A stretch of 64,000 nt of DNA from Planctomycetaceae bacterium (GTDB lineage Bacteria > Planctomycetota > Planctomycetia > Planctomycetales > Planctomycetaceae), in assembly GCA_021732415.1 (NCBI GenBank), contig JAKFVC010000091.1, positions 39,393 through 103,392 on the forward strand. The letters are read 5' to 3'. The translations under genes were made by a program, and so were the position numbers. Positions within the stretch are counted from its first letter, which is position 1, and the number at the start of each line of letters is the position of its first letter. The notes under the pieces were generated by a model. That model was not told the DNA's origin. It did no database searches and saw only the letters and a list, made by a program, of their open reading frames with translations. Positions 18,213 through 28,091 of the stretch are shown one piece after another.

Positions 18213-19136
18213 ATGCAAGTTGAACTATCTCGTCGAGAATTCTTAAAGAGCTCCACCGTCGGCTCCTGTGCGCTTTTGTCGACGCTCAATTCCGGACTCG
18301 CAGCCGACGCGGTACCTCCTCGGATTGACACGCATCTGCATTGCTTTGCGGGGCGTGACAACGCGAAATTTCCGTATCACGCTCGAGCGACCTACATTCC
18401 TGAAGAGGTGGCGACTCCCGAACACCTTTTGCAGTGCATGACTGAGGCCAAGGTGGATTATGCCATCGTCGTTCATCCCGAACCTTATCAAGATGACCTG
18501 CGATATCTGGAGCATTGTCTGCAAGTCGGCAAGGGCAAGTTGAAGGGGACCGCGCTGGTGTTCGCCGATCGTGAGGGATCGCTGAATCAATTGCCGGATC
18601 TTAGTCGCCGCGTACCAATCGTGGCGGTTCGCGTCCATGCCTATCTTGCCGATCGGTTGCCGCCGTTTGGCAAGCCGGAGTTAGGAAAACTCTGGAAAAT
18701 GGCGACTGATCTGAATCTCGCGGTGCAGTTACATTTTCAACCGCAGTTCGCGGCTGGGTTCGAGCCGTACATTAAAGAATTTCCGAAGACGACGGTCATC
18801 ATCGATCACCTCGGACGTCCTTTCGGGTCAACGCCGGAAGCCAACGCCGCCGTGATGGCCTGGTCGAAGTACGGGAATACGGTGATGAAACTGTCATCTA
18901 TTCCCGAAGTGGGAATGCAGTCTCAAGAGGAGATCGCCGCCGTGATCAAGAAGCTGGCTGGCGCCTGGGGAGCAGACCGGATGATTTACGGCGGGGGTTT
19001 CAACGGTGCTGCGACGGGTCGCTCGTATGCAGCCGCGTTTGAGGCTGCTCGATCGTATATGGCGCATCTGTCCGCCGAAGATCAGGCGAAAATCCTGGGT
19101 GGAACGGCGCAGAAGTTGTTTAAATTCGGCAGTTAA
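18213..19136 (+). CDS. Tat-exported amidohydrolase (amidohydrolase 2 family)
   Basis: The 307-residue protein opens with a twin-arginine signal (LSRREFLKSSTVGS). A TIM-barrel hydrolase follows with the metal-binding pair H41 and H43 (RIDTHLHCF), a barrel histidine in VQLHFQP and another in IDHLGRP. Late acidic residues expected in the family are less obvious (MIYGGGFNG replaces the common GSDWP), so catalysis may be altered. Family members act as lactonases or decarboxylases on small carboxylates. It stands alone, with palindromes on both sides. Confidence 0.82.
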   Translation: MQVELSRREFLKSSTVGSCALLSTLNSGLAADAVPPRIDTHLHCFAGRDNAKFPYHARATYIPEEVATPEHLLQCMTEAKVDYAIVVHPEPYQDDLRYLEHCLQVGKGKLKGTALVFADREGSLNQLPDLSRRVPIVAVRVHAYLADRLPPFGKPELGKLWKMATDLNLAVQLHFQPQFAAGFEPYIKEFPKTTVIIDHLGRPFGSTPEANAAVMAWSKYGNTVMKLSSIPEVGMQSQEEIAAVIKKLAGAWGADRMIYGGGFNGAATGRSYAAAFEAARSYMAHLSAEDQAKILGGTAQKLFKFGS

Positions 19137-19283
19137 AATAGGTCGATATGCAAAACAGAATCACCAGCACAAAACGTTTAGGCTTGTGCCGGTAGAATCT
19201 GCTGGAGAAATACTTAAGTCTCGCTCACGAAACTGCCACAAAACATTCGCATAATTAATCACAGGTTGGGTCTCGCCAGGACC

Positions 19284-19361
19284 TATTCGTGTCATTTGTG
19301 TGATTCGTGGTTCTCCTGCATAGGAATTTCTCAACCACGAATCACACAAATGACACGAATA
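19284..19361. repeat. Palindrome, periodic-arm family 1 (copy b)
   Basis: Perfect 29-bp arms lie at 19284-19312 and 19333-19361. They differ from the copy at 3624..3705 by a matched substitution in both arms. The palindrome lies between the amidohydrolase stop (19136) and the convergent ABC exporter stop (19403). Confidence 0.95.
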
Positions 19362-19402
19362 AGGACGGAGAGATCGAGTGGCATGCGGTTACGTTGGGAA
19401 CT

Positions 19403-21340
19403 CTAACTCTCGCTGATCGCGACATCGGGGCCGAGTTGCAACCGGACCATATCGCGGTAGCGACCGCCGGCTCGGAGCAGTTCGGCGTGAGTACCCATTT
19501 CGATGATCCGTCCGTGATCGACAACCACGATGCGGTGCGCGTGACGGATGGTGCTCAAGCGGTGGGCGATGACGAAGCTCGTGCGGCCCTGCATCATCGA
19601 GACCAGGCTCTCCTGGATGTACTGTTCGCTTTCAGTGTCCAGATTGCTGGTGGCTTCGTCCAGGATCAGGATGCGAGGATTGGCCAGCACGGCGCGGGCA
19701 ATCGCGATCCGCTGGCGTTGACCACCACTTAAGCGCACGCCGCGTTCGCCGATGCGGGTGTCATAGCCCCGTTCCAGCTCCATGATGAAGCCGTCGGCAT
19801 GGGCGATGCGGGCCGCGTCACGGATGTCTTCCAGGGTGGCATCTTTGTCGCCATAGCCGATGTTGTCGGCGATGCTGCCGTCGAACAGGAATACTTCCTG
19901 CTCGACAATCCCCAGCAGATTGCGAAAGCTGTCGAGATTAATGTTCCGCAGATCGATGCCGTCGAGTTTGACTGACCCGGAAGTCGGGTCATAGAACCGG
20001 GCGATCAGATTGCAGAGTGTCGTCTTACCCGCGCCACTGGGACCGACGAAGGCAATCATCTCACCCGGCTGGACATCAAGGTTAATGTCAGTCAGGGCCG
20101 CGTGGTCTGCACCGTCGTAACTGAAGCCGACGTGCTCCATGGTGATCCGTCCGGCGACATGGCCGGTTTGCAGTTCGAGAGCGTCCTTGACCGGCGGAAA
20201 TTCCAATGGTTCCGCGAGCAAATCGAGGACCCGGTCGAGGGCTGCGAGATTATTCTGGAAGGTAGTCGAACTATTGGCCAATACGGCCAGCGGTTCGAGG
20301 AGCATCGCCAAATAGAAGAGGAACATCATCAGTTCGCCGAGCGTCAACGAACCAGCCAGCACCTGCCACCCACCGTAGAGCAGCAATCCGGCGGACGCGA
20401 GTGGCAGAGTAACTTCCCAAGCGATTTCGATGCCCCGCGACCACCACCACGTGAGGAGCTCCTGCCGCGCCATCAAGTGGTTGCCGCGGACGAACCGGCC
20501 GGTTTCGCTGCGCTGCCGCGCGAAGGCCCGGACGACTCGCATGCCCCCGAAGGCCTCAGCGGCCTGGCCGTCGATTTCTTCACGTTGCAGGCGGATGTCT
20601 CGATAGAGTGGTCGCAAGCGGCCAACGTAAGCACGGTGCGTGATGATCACCAGCGGCAACAACGTCAGGCCACCCACTAGCAATCGCCAATCGACCAGGG
20701 CGAGGATGATCAAGCTGCCGGTGAATTGAATCGCGGCGCGCCAGGGGTTGTAGAGGAGGCTGAAGATCAGCTCGCCGACGCTGCCGGCGTCTTCGCGCAG
20801 GGTGCTGGCGACGCCGCCTGATTTGAGTTGATAAATGCGATGAAGTGGGAAGCGGACGGCGTGCTCGAACAGTTGCTTCCGCACGGCGACTTGGACGCGT
20901 TTTGTGGCCCGCGTGGCGTGCCAGCGTCCGGCCACGTGAATCACTGTTTCGATCAGTGAGATTCCGACGACCACGAGTGACAACGTGAGGATCAACTGCC
21001 ATTTATCCGTGGGCAGCGCAAATCCCAGCCAATTGCCGGCCGGATGAGCCGACTGTCCGAGGGCACTATCAATGACGATTCGCGTGACGGCAGGCGGGAT
21101 CAGCTTGAGCAGCGTCGAAACAGTGAGAGTCGCGAGGGCGAATAACACGGCATTTTGTTCGGCTCCCAGTAGTCTCCAGAACTGCCAGATCAATTCCTTA
21201 AACGGCCGTGACAGTTTTTTGCGTGGGGGAGCGCTTGAGTGAGGTTTGTGCAGCGGGACAATTTCGCCCGCCTGTCGCTTGCGACGCGTTTCTTCCAGAT
21301 AATCGGTAAACCGCTGGCGACTGGTGGGAGGGACACGCAT
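19403..21340 (-). CDS. ABC exporter, fused permease and ATPase
   Basis: The 645-residue half-transporter has a cytoplasmic N-terminal region (about 1-55) and a six-helix membrane domain to about residue 370 (LFALATLTVSTLLKLIPPAV). The ATPase domain carries Walker A GPSGAGKTT near 428-436, Q-loop VEQEVFLFDGSI, signature LSGGQRQRIAIARA near 535, and Walker B ILILDEATSNLD followed by the H-loop VIAHRLSTIRHAHR. This is the MsbA/lipid-or-multidrug exporter type and should act as a homodimer in the inner membrane. The substrate is unknown. It is convergent with the amidohydrolase and divergent from the MoxR gene. Confidence 0.93.
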   Translation of the reverse strand: MRVPPTSRQRFTDYLEETRRKRQAGEIVPLHKPHSSAPPRKKLSRPFKELIWQFWRLLGAEQNAVLFALATLTVSTLLKLIPPAVTRIVIDSALGQSAHPAGNWLGFALPTDKWQLILTLSLVVVGISLIETVIHVAGRWHATRATKRVQVAVRKQLFEHAVRFPLHRIYQLKSGGVASTLREDAGSVGELIFSLLYNPWRAAIQFTGSLIILALVDWRLLVGGLTLLPLVIITHRAYVGRLRPLYRDIRLQREEIDGQAAEAFGGMRVVRAFARQRSETGRFVRGNHLMARQELLTWWWSRGIEIAWEVTLPLASAGLLLYGGWQVLAGSLTLGELMMFLFYLAMLLEPLAVLANSSTTFQNNLAALDRVLDLLAEPLEFPPVKDALELQTGHVAGRITMEHVGFSYDGADHAALTDINLDVQPGEMIAFVGPSGAGKTTLCNLIARFYDPTSGSVKLDGIDLRNINLDSFRNLLGIVEQEVFLFDGSIADNIGYGDKDATLEDIRDAARIAHADGFIMELERGYDTRIGERGVRLSGGQRQRIAIARAVLANPRILILDEATSNLDTESEQYIQESLVSMMQGRTSFVIAHRLSTIRHAHRIVVVDHGRIIEMGTHAELLRAGGRYRDMVRLQLGPDVAISES

Positions 21341-21675
21341 GAGGATTCTTTATATTAAAAGGCAGTCGGAAGGCGCGGGTGTAGTTGGTTCGTAGCTGAA
21401 GGGACCGGGTGAGTCAATGATCCGGCGTTCGGGTGCGAGCGGTCATTTCGGGTAGCAGCGTGGTTTGAGGGTAACGGAGAAAATGCAGGACTTGTTATTG
21501 CCGATGCTCACCCTCTATCTCTCAAACCCTCACACTCTCACACGGCCCGTAACTTCCAGCGTTATCGCTTCCAAATGGAATTCAACATTCATCATTGACT
21601 GACCTCACCTCTCTTCTACACCATAGAGCACTCTGGTTTCCGGTCAATACCCCGCGTGAAGGAAGTGTTTTCATA
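21341..21675. other. Divergent intergenic region with a weak family-A palindrome
   Basis: The 335-bp gap between the divergent ABC exporter and MoxR genes contains an imperfect inverted repeat at about 21464..21541 (TTTGAGGGTAACGGAG on the left, CTCTCAAACCCTCACACTCT on the right). It shares the GAGGGTAACGGAG string with elements in the tRNA array. Nothing else was recognised. Confidence 0.5.
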
Positions 21676-22620
21676 ATGCCCTCAGGTGAGTCCCACCGCG
21701 AACCGTTGCGGCGATTGCAGGAAAATCTGGGCTTGGTCATCCGCGGCAAAGCCGAGTGCCTGGAGATCTTGACCATTGCCCTGCTGGCGGGTGGATCGGT
21801 CCTGATGGAAGACGTCCCCGGGGTTGGCAAGACGACGCTGGCCAAGGCGTTGGCGAAATCGGTCGACTTGAGCTTCAATCGCGTGCAGTTCACTCCCGAC
21901 CTGTTGCCCGCGGATATCCTGGGATCTTCGATCTACAACCCCGTGGACGGGCAGTTCAACTTTCGACCCGGGCCGATCTTTTCGCACGTCCTGCTGGCCG
22001 ATGAAATCAACCGTGCATCGCCGCGGACTCAATCGGCATTGCTGGAGGCGATGAGCGAATCGCAGGCGACTATCGAAGGCGTTCGGCATGTACTGCCCGC
22101 GCCGTTTCTGGTGCTGGCGACCGAGAATCCCGTGGAGTTTCATGGGACCTATCCGCTGCCGGAAGCTCAGCTGGATCGGTTCCTGGTGTTGATCAACATC
22201 GGCTATCCCGATGCGGCGACCGAGTTGGAAATTCTCTACGCCCAGCAATCCGATAAACCCATCGATCAGTTGCGTTCGGTGCTGACTCGGGAAGAGTTAC
22301 TGGAGATGCAACGGCAGGTGTGTGACGTAAAAGTTGCCAAGAATGTCGGGCGTTACATGGTCGAGATTGTCGAGCGGACCCGCCGCGATCCTCGCCTGCG
22401 GTTAGGAGTCAGTCCACGCGGCACGCTGATGCTGTTTCGAGCGGCCCAGGCGTCGGCTTATCTGCACGGCCGCGATTATGTGTTGCCGGATGACGTGCAG
22501 AGTTTGACCGGATATGTGCTGCCGCATCGTCTGATGTTGACCTCGCAGTCCAAGTACAGCGGTGCGACCAAGGCGGAAATCATCGCAGACATCGTCAAAC
22601 AGGTCGCGGTCCCAGTGTAG
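21676..22620 (+). CDS. MoxR-family AAA+ ATPase
   Basis: The 314-residue protein has Walker A DVPGVGKTTLAK near residues 43-54, Walker B LLADEINRASPRTQ near 106-118, sensor 1 ATENPVEFHGTYPLPEAQLD, and a C-terminal lid (RLRLGVSPRGTLMLFRAAQA). MoxR ATPases act as chaperones that activate or assemble metal enzymes and are usually followed by a DUF58 and a VWA gene. Here no such partner follows, so the gene is an orphan or its partners are elsewhere. The start at 21676 follows GAAGGAAG; the upstream in-frame extension is not protein-like. Confidence 0.92.
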   Translation: MPSGESHREPLRRLQENLGLVIRGKAECLEILTIALLAGGSVLMEDVPGVGKTTLAKALAKSVDLSFNRVQFTPDLLPADILGSSIYNPVDGQFNFRPGPIFSHVLLADEINRASPRTQSALLEAMSESQATIEGVRHVLPAPFLVLATENPVEFHGTYPLPEAQLDRFLVLINIGYPDAATELEILYAQQSDKPIDQLRSVLTREELLEMQRQVCDVKVAKNVGRYMVEIVERTRRDPRLRLGVSPRGTLMLFRAAQASAYLHGRDYVLPDDVQSLTGYVLPHRLMLTSQSKYSGATKAEIIADIVKQVAVPV

Positions 22621-22630
22621 CCCTCTGTTG

Positions 22631-22735
22631 TAGCCTGACTCTCCAGAGTCGGGCACCAAGCCGACGAGGCGTACTCGACTCGGAGGAGTCAAGCGTACGG
22701 GAGACGAAGAGCACCCGACTCAGAGAGTCGGGCTA
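22631..22735. repeat. Palindrome, self-palindromic-arm family (copy a)
   Basis: The arms at 22631-22653 and 22714-22735 carry TAGCCYGACTCT...GAGTCGGG and its complement. Each arm is itself a near-palindrome (GACTCT..AGAGTC). A second small inverted repeat (GTACTCGACTCGGAGGAGTC) sits between them. Related elements lie at 40388..40450 and 60953..61019. Confidence 0.85.
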
Positions 22736-22912
22736 CGGAATACGGAATTGCGATTAATCCGCCCGTTTGGCGGTTTCACAATTGCTGGCAGCAATCCAAC
22801 CGATATATACTGAAACGATTATGCGATCTGCCTGAATGTGAATGCCTGCCGATTTTACCGGTTGTTCGCTCGCCCGCCTCGCGCTCAGACCTCTACCGAC
22901 GATGGTTCTGGT

Positions 22913-25900
22913 ATGCCCTATATCCCGCGATACGTTGTTCTGTGCTGCCTGTGTCTCTGCAGCGCACCGGTGTTTGGTGACGAACCATCCCCGGAGCAGA
23001 TTGAATTCTTTGAGAGCAAGATTCGCCCGGTCCTGATCAGCCGTTGCTTTGAATGTCACGGCAATGGTCAGTCGAAGGGTGGGCTAAGTCTCGAGAACCG
23101 CGAGTCCTTCCAAAAGGGAGGCGAAGCGGGGGCGATTGTCGAACCGGGCAAGCCCGACGAGAGTTCGCTGATCGAAGCGATTCGACACGCGGGCTCAATC
23201 AAGATGCCCCCCAAGCAGAAGTTGTCGGACGCGGAGATCGCGGATTTGACCAAATGGGTCGCCGGTGGGGCAGTCTGGCCGACTCTCAATGTGAAGATTC
23301 CGCTCGGCAATTTGTTTGATGACGTCGCTGAGACATCGCTTGGCGATGCACTGGATTCGGACCAGTTTGGTGGTGCGGCTGATGCGACTGACTTGGGTGT
23401 CGATCGCGTTGTGCAGGGTTGGGGCACTGACACGGAAATCGCGAGTGGGATCAAGTTTGATTTTGAATCAGTGGGCAGCGGTCGCGAAACTCACGGTCTG
23501 GTGATGAACGACGCCTGGGCCGAAAACAGCGGCATTCGCACGCTGGGCCAGGCTTTCCCGGCGAATTCTCCCAAGACCGAGCAGGGGATTGGCCTGCATG
23601 CCAATGCTTTGGTTACGTTTGATCTGACGGAGATTCGCAAAGCTGGCGGGTTGCCGCCGACTCAAGCGTTTGCTTTCCGATCGGAACGAGCCGGCATCAA
23701 CGATGACGCGATGGGCAGCGAAGCGAGCGTTCAGATGGTGGCCATCGTCAGCCGCACGACCGGGGATGCGGCTCAGAAGGTGATTGCGGCCTATGTCAAC
23801 GGCGTTCTCGTTGAGGTCAAGTTTCAAGACGGCAAGTTCGCGGTGACCGGGACCGTTCCCTCGCCGATCAAGGCCAATGGTCAGTACGCGAATTTCAACG
23901 TTCCGATCCCGGCCGAAGCTCAGTTTGTGACGCTCGTCGCGACGGGTGCGGCGATGGGACCGGGGGGCAACGCGATCAGCAGCGATCACGCGGTGTTTTC
24001 CGGGGCGCGACTGGAGTTCGAAGCTCCGACAGTCACGGTGGCTCAATTGGGGCGCGCGGCTCCTCTCGGCGAGTATGTGATTTCCGCCGAGCAAAGGGCC
24101 TTCTGGTCCTTTCAGCCGATTCGTGATCCGCAGCTTCCCGCCGTTCAGACGACTGGCTGGGTGAAGAAACCGCTCGATAACTTTGTCCTGGCCGAAATCG
24201 AAAAACGGGGCTTGAAGCCGGTTGCCACGGCAGACCGCACCGCGTTGATTCGCCGATTGTCGTTTGACTTGATCGGACTCCCGCCGACTCCGGATGAAGT
24301 TCAAGCGTACCTCAACGATAAATCGCCTGACGCGGACGAAAAGGTGGTTGACCGACTGTTGGCTTCTCAGCACTACGGTGAGCGTTGGGGGCGCCATTGG
24401 CTTGATGTGGCGCGGTATGCGGAAGACCAGGCTCATACATTTGCCGCCCGCAACTATCCGAACGGGTTTCGCTACCGGGATTGGGTCGTGAATTCGCTCA
24501 ATCGTGATTTGCCGTACGACCGCTTTGTGACCGAGCAAATCGCGGGTGACTTGTTGCCCGACGGTGATGCGACCGAACGTTTGCCGGCCTTGGGATTCTT
24601 CGCGTTGGGGCCTGTCTACTACGCAGATGCTGGCTGTGCACCAAAGGCTGCCGCCGATGAGTTAGACGACCGGATTGATACGCTGGCGCGTGGTCTATTG
24701 GGGCTGACCGTCGCGTGTGCTCGGTGCCACGATCATAAGTTTGACCCGATTCCACAGCGTGACTACTACAGTCTCGCGGGGATCTTTTCGAGTTCCGCAT
24801 ATAAAGAAGCGCCCCTGGTTCCGCAGACGGTCGTGGCCGAATATCAGGCGGCTCAGCAACGGATCAAAGAGCAGCAGCAGACGCTGGAAAAATTCCTGGA
24901 TGGCGAAATTCCGCAGCTGCAGGACTCGTTTGCTCGTCAGGCGGCCAAATTCTTGACCACTGCCTGGCAACTCAAGTATCCGGTCGCGGGGAAGAAGCCT
25001 CAACGGGGAGAACTGGCCAAGCAGACCGAGATCCCGGAATGGATGTTGGAACGCTGGCAGAACGTGTTGAATGCTGGGGACAGCAAAGATAAGTATCCGT
25101 TGTTGAAGGAGTGGCTCGCCCTAACCGCTCCGGCCGATACCGAAACTGCCCCTATTCCGGAAAATGTGCAGAAGGTCGCCGATGCTTTCCAGCAGGAACT
25201 GATCTCGGCCCTGAATGCTCGTGATGAGTTGCAGAAGAAGCATGCCGAACAAGTTGCTGCAGCGCCGGAAGCGGAACGCGGGAAGCTCAAAAAGCCAGAT
25301 TTTACGGGGCCTCAAGCCGAATTGCTGAAGGCGATCTTCAAGAATAATGACGGTCCCGGATTCGTTCCGCGTGACAGAGTCGAAGGATTGCTGACGGGTG
25401 ATTTGGCCAAGCAGGGCAGCGACATCAAGGCCGAATTGGAGAGCCGTAAGAAGAGCTCGCCGCCGATGTATCCCGTCGCCCACAGTCTGGTCGATGGGAC
25501 CGCGGCCAACATGCGGATTTATCTGCGAGGCAACCATCAGAAGCCCGGTCCGGAAACACCGCGGCGGTTTCTGTCGGTGCTCTCACCTGAAGAACCCGCG
25601 CCGTTCTCCAAAGGAAGCGGTCGCTTGGAATTGGCCGAAGCGATTGTCAGTCCCAACAACCCGCTGACCGCTCGTGTGATTGTGAATCGCGTCTGGCAGC
25701 AGCATTTTGGACGGGGGATTGTCGCGACGGCCAGTAACTTTGGAGCTTTGGGTGAAAGTCCCACGCATCCTGAGTTGCTCGATTATCTCGCTCACTGGTT
25801 CCAATCGAACGGCTGGTCGTTGAAGAAGCTGCATCGCGAAATTGTCTTGTCCGCGACCTATCGGGCCAGCAGTAATCACGACGCGAAGAACATGGAAATC

Positions 25901-26434
25901 GATCCCGATAACCGCTATCTGTGGCGGATGAATCGGCGGCGTCTCGATGTGGAAGCCTGGCGCGATGCGTTGCTGACGGTGTCGGGAAGTCTGGATGCGA
26001 CAGTCGGCGGACCATCGGGGAATCTGGCCTCGAGCGATTATCGTCGCCGGACATTGTATGGAGCCGTTAGCCGCCATGATCTGAACCCGCTGTTGCGGTT
26101 GTTCGATTTTCCTGATCCCAATATCACTAGCGAACGGCGGACTCAGACGACTGTGCCGCTGCAGCAGTTGTTCGTTTTGAACAGCGAATTCCTGGTGCGG
26201 CAGGCTCAGGCTTTGACGCAACGCCTGACGGCTGACCCGCAAGAATCGGATGCGGCGCGGATCGATCGAGCGTATCTGTTGTTGTATGGCCGGCCGGTGA
26301 CTGAGGATGAATTGAAACTGGGGTTGGCGTTTTTAACGGCTCCCGTTTCGCCGGATGAGAAGAGCCAGCTTGGTCTGTGGCCGCAGTATGTGCAGGCTTT
26401 GCTGGGGGCGAATGAGTTTACTTACGTGGATTAG
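22913..26434 (+). CDS. Secreted planctomycete cytochrome / NPCBM-like / DUF1549 / DUF1553 protein
   Basis: The 1173-residue product has a signal peptide (YVVLCCLCLCSAPVFG). It then has a PSCyt1 cytochrome-like domain with CFECH near residue 45 (IRPVLISRCFECHGNG; KMPPKQKLSDAEIADL), and an NPCBM-like carbohydrate-binding segment near 190-390 (TEQGIGLHANALVTFDL). DUF1549 spans about 420-640 (RRLSFDLIGLPPTPDEV; CARCHDHKFDPI), and DUF1553 covers the C-terminal third (NPLTARVIVNRVWQQHFGRG; YLWRMNRRRLDVEAWRDAL). The architecture is hallmark planctomycete, and it precedes a DUF1501 gene as usual. A role in outer-surface polysaccharide processing has been suggested for the family; the enzymatic step is unproven. 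The start at 22913 is chosen for the signal peptide. Confidence 0.92.
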   Translation: MPYIPRYVVLCCLCLCSAPVFGDEPSPEQIEFFESKIRPVLISRCFECHGNGQSKGGLSLENRESFQKGGEAGAIVEPGKPDESSLIEAIRHAGSIKMPPKQKLSDAEIADLTKWVAGGAVWPTLNVKIPLGNLFDDVAETSLGDALDSDQFGGAADATDLGVDRVVQGWGTDTEIASGIKFDFESVGSGRETHGLVMNDAWAENSGIRTLGQAFPANSPKTEQGIGLHANALVTFDLTEIRKAGGLPPTQAFAFRSERAGINDDAMGSEASVQMVAIVSRTTGDAAQKVIAAYVNGVLVEVKFQDGKFAVTGTVPSPIKANGQYANFNVPIPAEAQFVTLVATGAAMGPGGNAISSDHAVFSGARLEFEAPTVTVAQLGRAAPLGEYVISAEQRAFWSFQPIRDPQLPAVQTTGWVKKPLDNFVLAEIEKRGLKPVATADRTALIRRLSFDLIGLPPTPDEVQAYLNDKSPDADEKVVDRLLASQHYGERWGRHWLDVARYAEDQAHTFAARNYPNGFRYRDWVVNSLNRDLPYDRFVTEQIAGDLLPDGDATERLPALGFFALGPVYYADAGCAPKAAADELDDRIDTLARGLLGLTVACARCHDHKFDPIPQRDYYSLAGIFSSSAYKEAPLVPQTVVAEYQAAQQRIKEQQQTLEKFLDGEIPQLQDSFARQAAKFLTTAWQLKYPVAGKKPQRGELAKQTEIPEWMLERWQNVLNAGDSKDKYPLLKEWLALTAPADTETAPIPENVQKVADAFQQELISALNARDELQKKHAEQVAAAPEAERGKLKKPDFTGPQAELLKAIFKNNDGPGFVPRDRVEGLLTGDLAKQGSDIKAELESRKKSSPPMYPVAHSLVDGTAANMRIYLRGNHQKPGPETPRRFLSVLSPEEPAPFSKGSGRLELAEAIVSPNNPLTARVIVNRVWQQHFGRGIVATASNFGALGESPTHPELLDYLAHWFQSNGWSLKKLHREIVLSATYRASSNHDAKNMEIDPDNRYLWRMNRRRLDVEAWRDALLTVSGSLDATVGGPSGNLASSDYRRRTLYGAVSRHDLNPLLRLFDFPDPNITSERRTQTTVPLQQLFVLNSEFLVRQAQALTQRLTADPQESDAARIDRAYLLLYGRPVTEDELKLGLAFLTAPVSPDEKSQLGLWPQYVQALLGANEFTYVD

Positions 26435-26456
26435 GTGGCTTTGATGATAAGGTCCA

Positions 26457-26563
26457 TGGGAGGGTGAGGGACCCAGAGGGTACCCCGCCGAACCGCTTGG
26501 TCTTTCGATTCCCGCAAGACTTTGCGGCTCGGCGGGGTACCCTCTGGGTCCCTCGCCCTCCCA
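26457..26563. repeat. Palindrome between co-directional DUF1549 and DUF1501 genes
   Basis: The 35-bp arms at 26457-26491 and 26529-26563 match at 34 positions. The arms start TGGGAGGGTGAGGGACCC, resembling the GGGAGGGCGAGG of the middle arms at 6241. It sits 23 bp after one stop and 57 bp before the next start, so it would form a stable hairpin within any shared transcript. Confidence 0.95.
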
Positions 26564-26620
26564 TCGACCGCAATGACGATTTTCGATCCGATCGATTAAT
26601 AACTTCGCTGGGGCTGACCC

Positions 26621-28015
26621 ATGACACACAATTTTTTACCGCTGTCTCGCCGCGAAATGCTCCGCACGATGGGCATTGGTTTCGGTTCGCTGGGTTTGGC
26701 TGCGGTCCTGGCTGGAGAAGCCACTGCCGCACCGTCAGCCGAAGCGAACCCGCTGGCCCCCAAGCCGACGCACTATCCGGCGAAAGCCAAGCGGATCATC
26801 CATTTGTTTATGAATGGCGGTCCCTCGCAGGTTGATACGTTTGACCCCAAGCCGGCCTTGGAAAAATTCGCGGGGCAGGTCCCTCCGGAATCCCTCTTTC
26901 CACGCGGGCGGTCGAAGGGCAAGTTGATGCCCTCGCCGTTCAAGTTTGCCAAGGCGGGGCAGAGCGGCATCGAAGTCAGTGAGCTGTATCCGCATACTTC
27001 GAAGTGCATCGACGACATCTGCGTCATTCGATCGATGCACACGAATCTGCCGAATCATGAGCCCTCGCTGTTGATGATGAATTCGGGCGAAGGTCAGCCG
27101 ACGCGGCCGTCGATGGGGTCGTGGCTGAACTATGGGCTGGGTTCAGAAAATCAGAATCTGCCCGGTTATGTGGTGTTGTGTCCGGGAAGTCCGGTTGTCG
27201 GACCGCAGTTGTGGAGCAACAGCTTCCTGCCCGGGATTTATCAGGGAACGCACATCAATAACTCCAACATCGATCCCAAGACGATCATCCGCGACATCAA
27301 CAATCGCTATGTTTCGCAACCGGTGCAGCGGCGGCAGATGGATCTGTTGCAGCAGTTGAATCGCAAGCACCTGGAAGTCCGTGGTGAGGACGCTCAACTG
27401 GAAGGCCGAATCGCTTCGTTGGAGATGGCGTTCCGGATGCAGTTCGAAGCGCAGGACGCGTTTGATCTGCAGAAGGAGACTCAGGCCACGCGAGAACTTT
27501 ACGGCACCGGTCAGTTTGCCAATGGCTGTCTGCTGGCTCGGCGACTGGTCGAACGTGGGGTGCGGATGGTGCAGCTTTACTATGGTAGCGGCCAGCCGTG
27601 GGACGATCACGGCGACATCATGAACCATAAGAATCACGCTCTGCAGACCGATCAGGCGATGGCAGCCTTATTGACGGATCTTAAGACTCGTGGGTTGCTC
27701 GAAGACACGTTGATCGTCTGGGGCGGTGAATTCGGCAGAACGCCATCATCGGAAGGGGCCAAGGGACGCGACCACAATAACCTGGGCTTCTCGATGTGGA
27801 TGGCTGGAGGTGGCATCAAGGGAGGCCAGGTCTACGGGGCCACGGATGAGCTGGGTTTTGCCGCGGTCGATCAGCGGATGCACGTGCATGATCTGCATGC
27901 CACGATTCTGCATCTGATGGGGTTGAATCACGAGAAGCTGACGTACCGGTATAGCGGGCGGGATTTCCGTTTAACCGATGTCCACGGACATGTGGTTGAA
28001 GGCTTGCTGGCTTAG
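26621..28015 (+). CDS. DUF1501 Tat-exported protein
   Basis: The 464-residue protein has a twin-arginine signal (LSRREMLRTMGIGFGSLGLA) and the DUF1501 motifs HLFMNGGPSQVDTFDPKP, CVIRSMHTNLPNHEPS, GGEFGRTPSSEGAKGRDHNN and the late histidines HDLHATILHLMGL. The fold is sulfatase/alkaline-phosphatase-like. It normally follows DUF1549/DUF1553 genes, as here, and the two are presumed to act together outside the cytoplasm. It is the second gene of the pair and convergent with a second DUF1501 gene. Confidence 0.93.
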   Translation: MTHNFLPLSRREMLRTMGIGFGSLGLAAVLAGEATAAPSAEANPLAPKPTHYPAKAKRIIHLFMNGGPSQVDTFDPKPALEKFAGQVPPESLFPRGRSKGKLMPSPFKFAKAGQSGIEVSELYPHTSKCIDDICVIRSMHTNLPNHEPSLLMMNSGEGQPTRPSMGSWLNYGLGSENQNLPGYVVLCPGSPVVGPQLWSNSFLPGIYQGTHINNSNIDPKTIIRDINNRYVSQPVQRRQMDLLQQLNRKHLEVRGEDAQLEGRIASLEMAFRMQFEAQDAFDLQKETQATRELYGTGQFANGCLLARRLVERGVRMVQLYYGSGQPWDDHGDIMNHKNHALQTDQAMAALLTDLKTRGLLEDTLIVWGGEFGRTPSSEGAKGRDHNNLGFSMWMAGGGIKGGQVYGATDELGFAAVDQRMHVHDLHATILHLMGLNHEKLTYRYSGRDFRLTDVHGHVVEGLLA

Positions 28016-28091
28016 CAGCGGAATCTCCTAACCCCCCGCTGCAGTCTTCCAAGTCAACTCGATGAGCCATCCTTTCGGATCGCTGATCGTC

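Noticed and set aside
23468..24538. A 356-codon minus-strand open frame
   Set aside because: It is antisense to the DUF1549 protein and Arg/His-rich without motifs, a typical GC-rich shadow.
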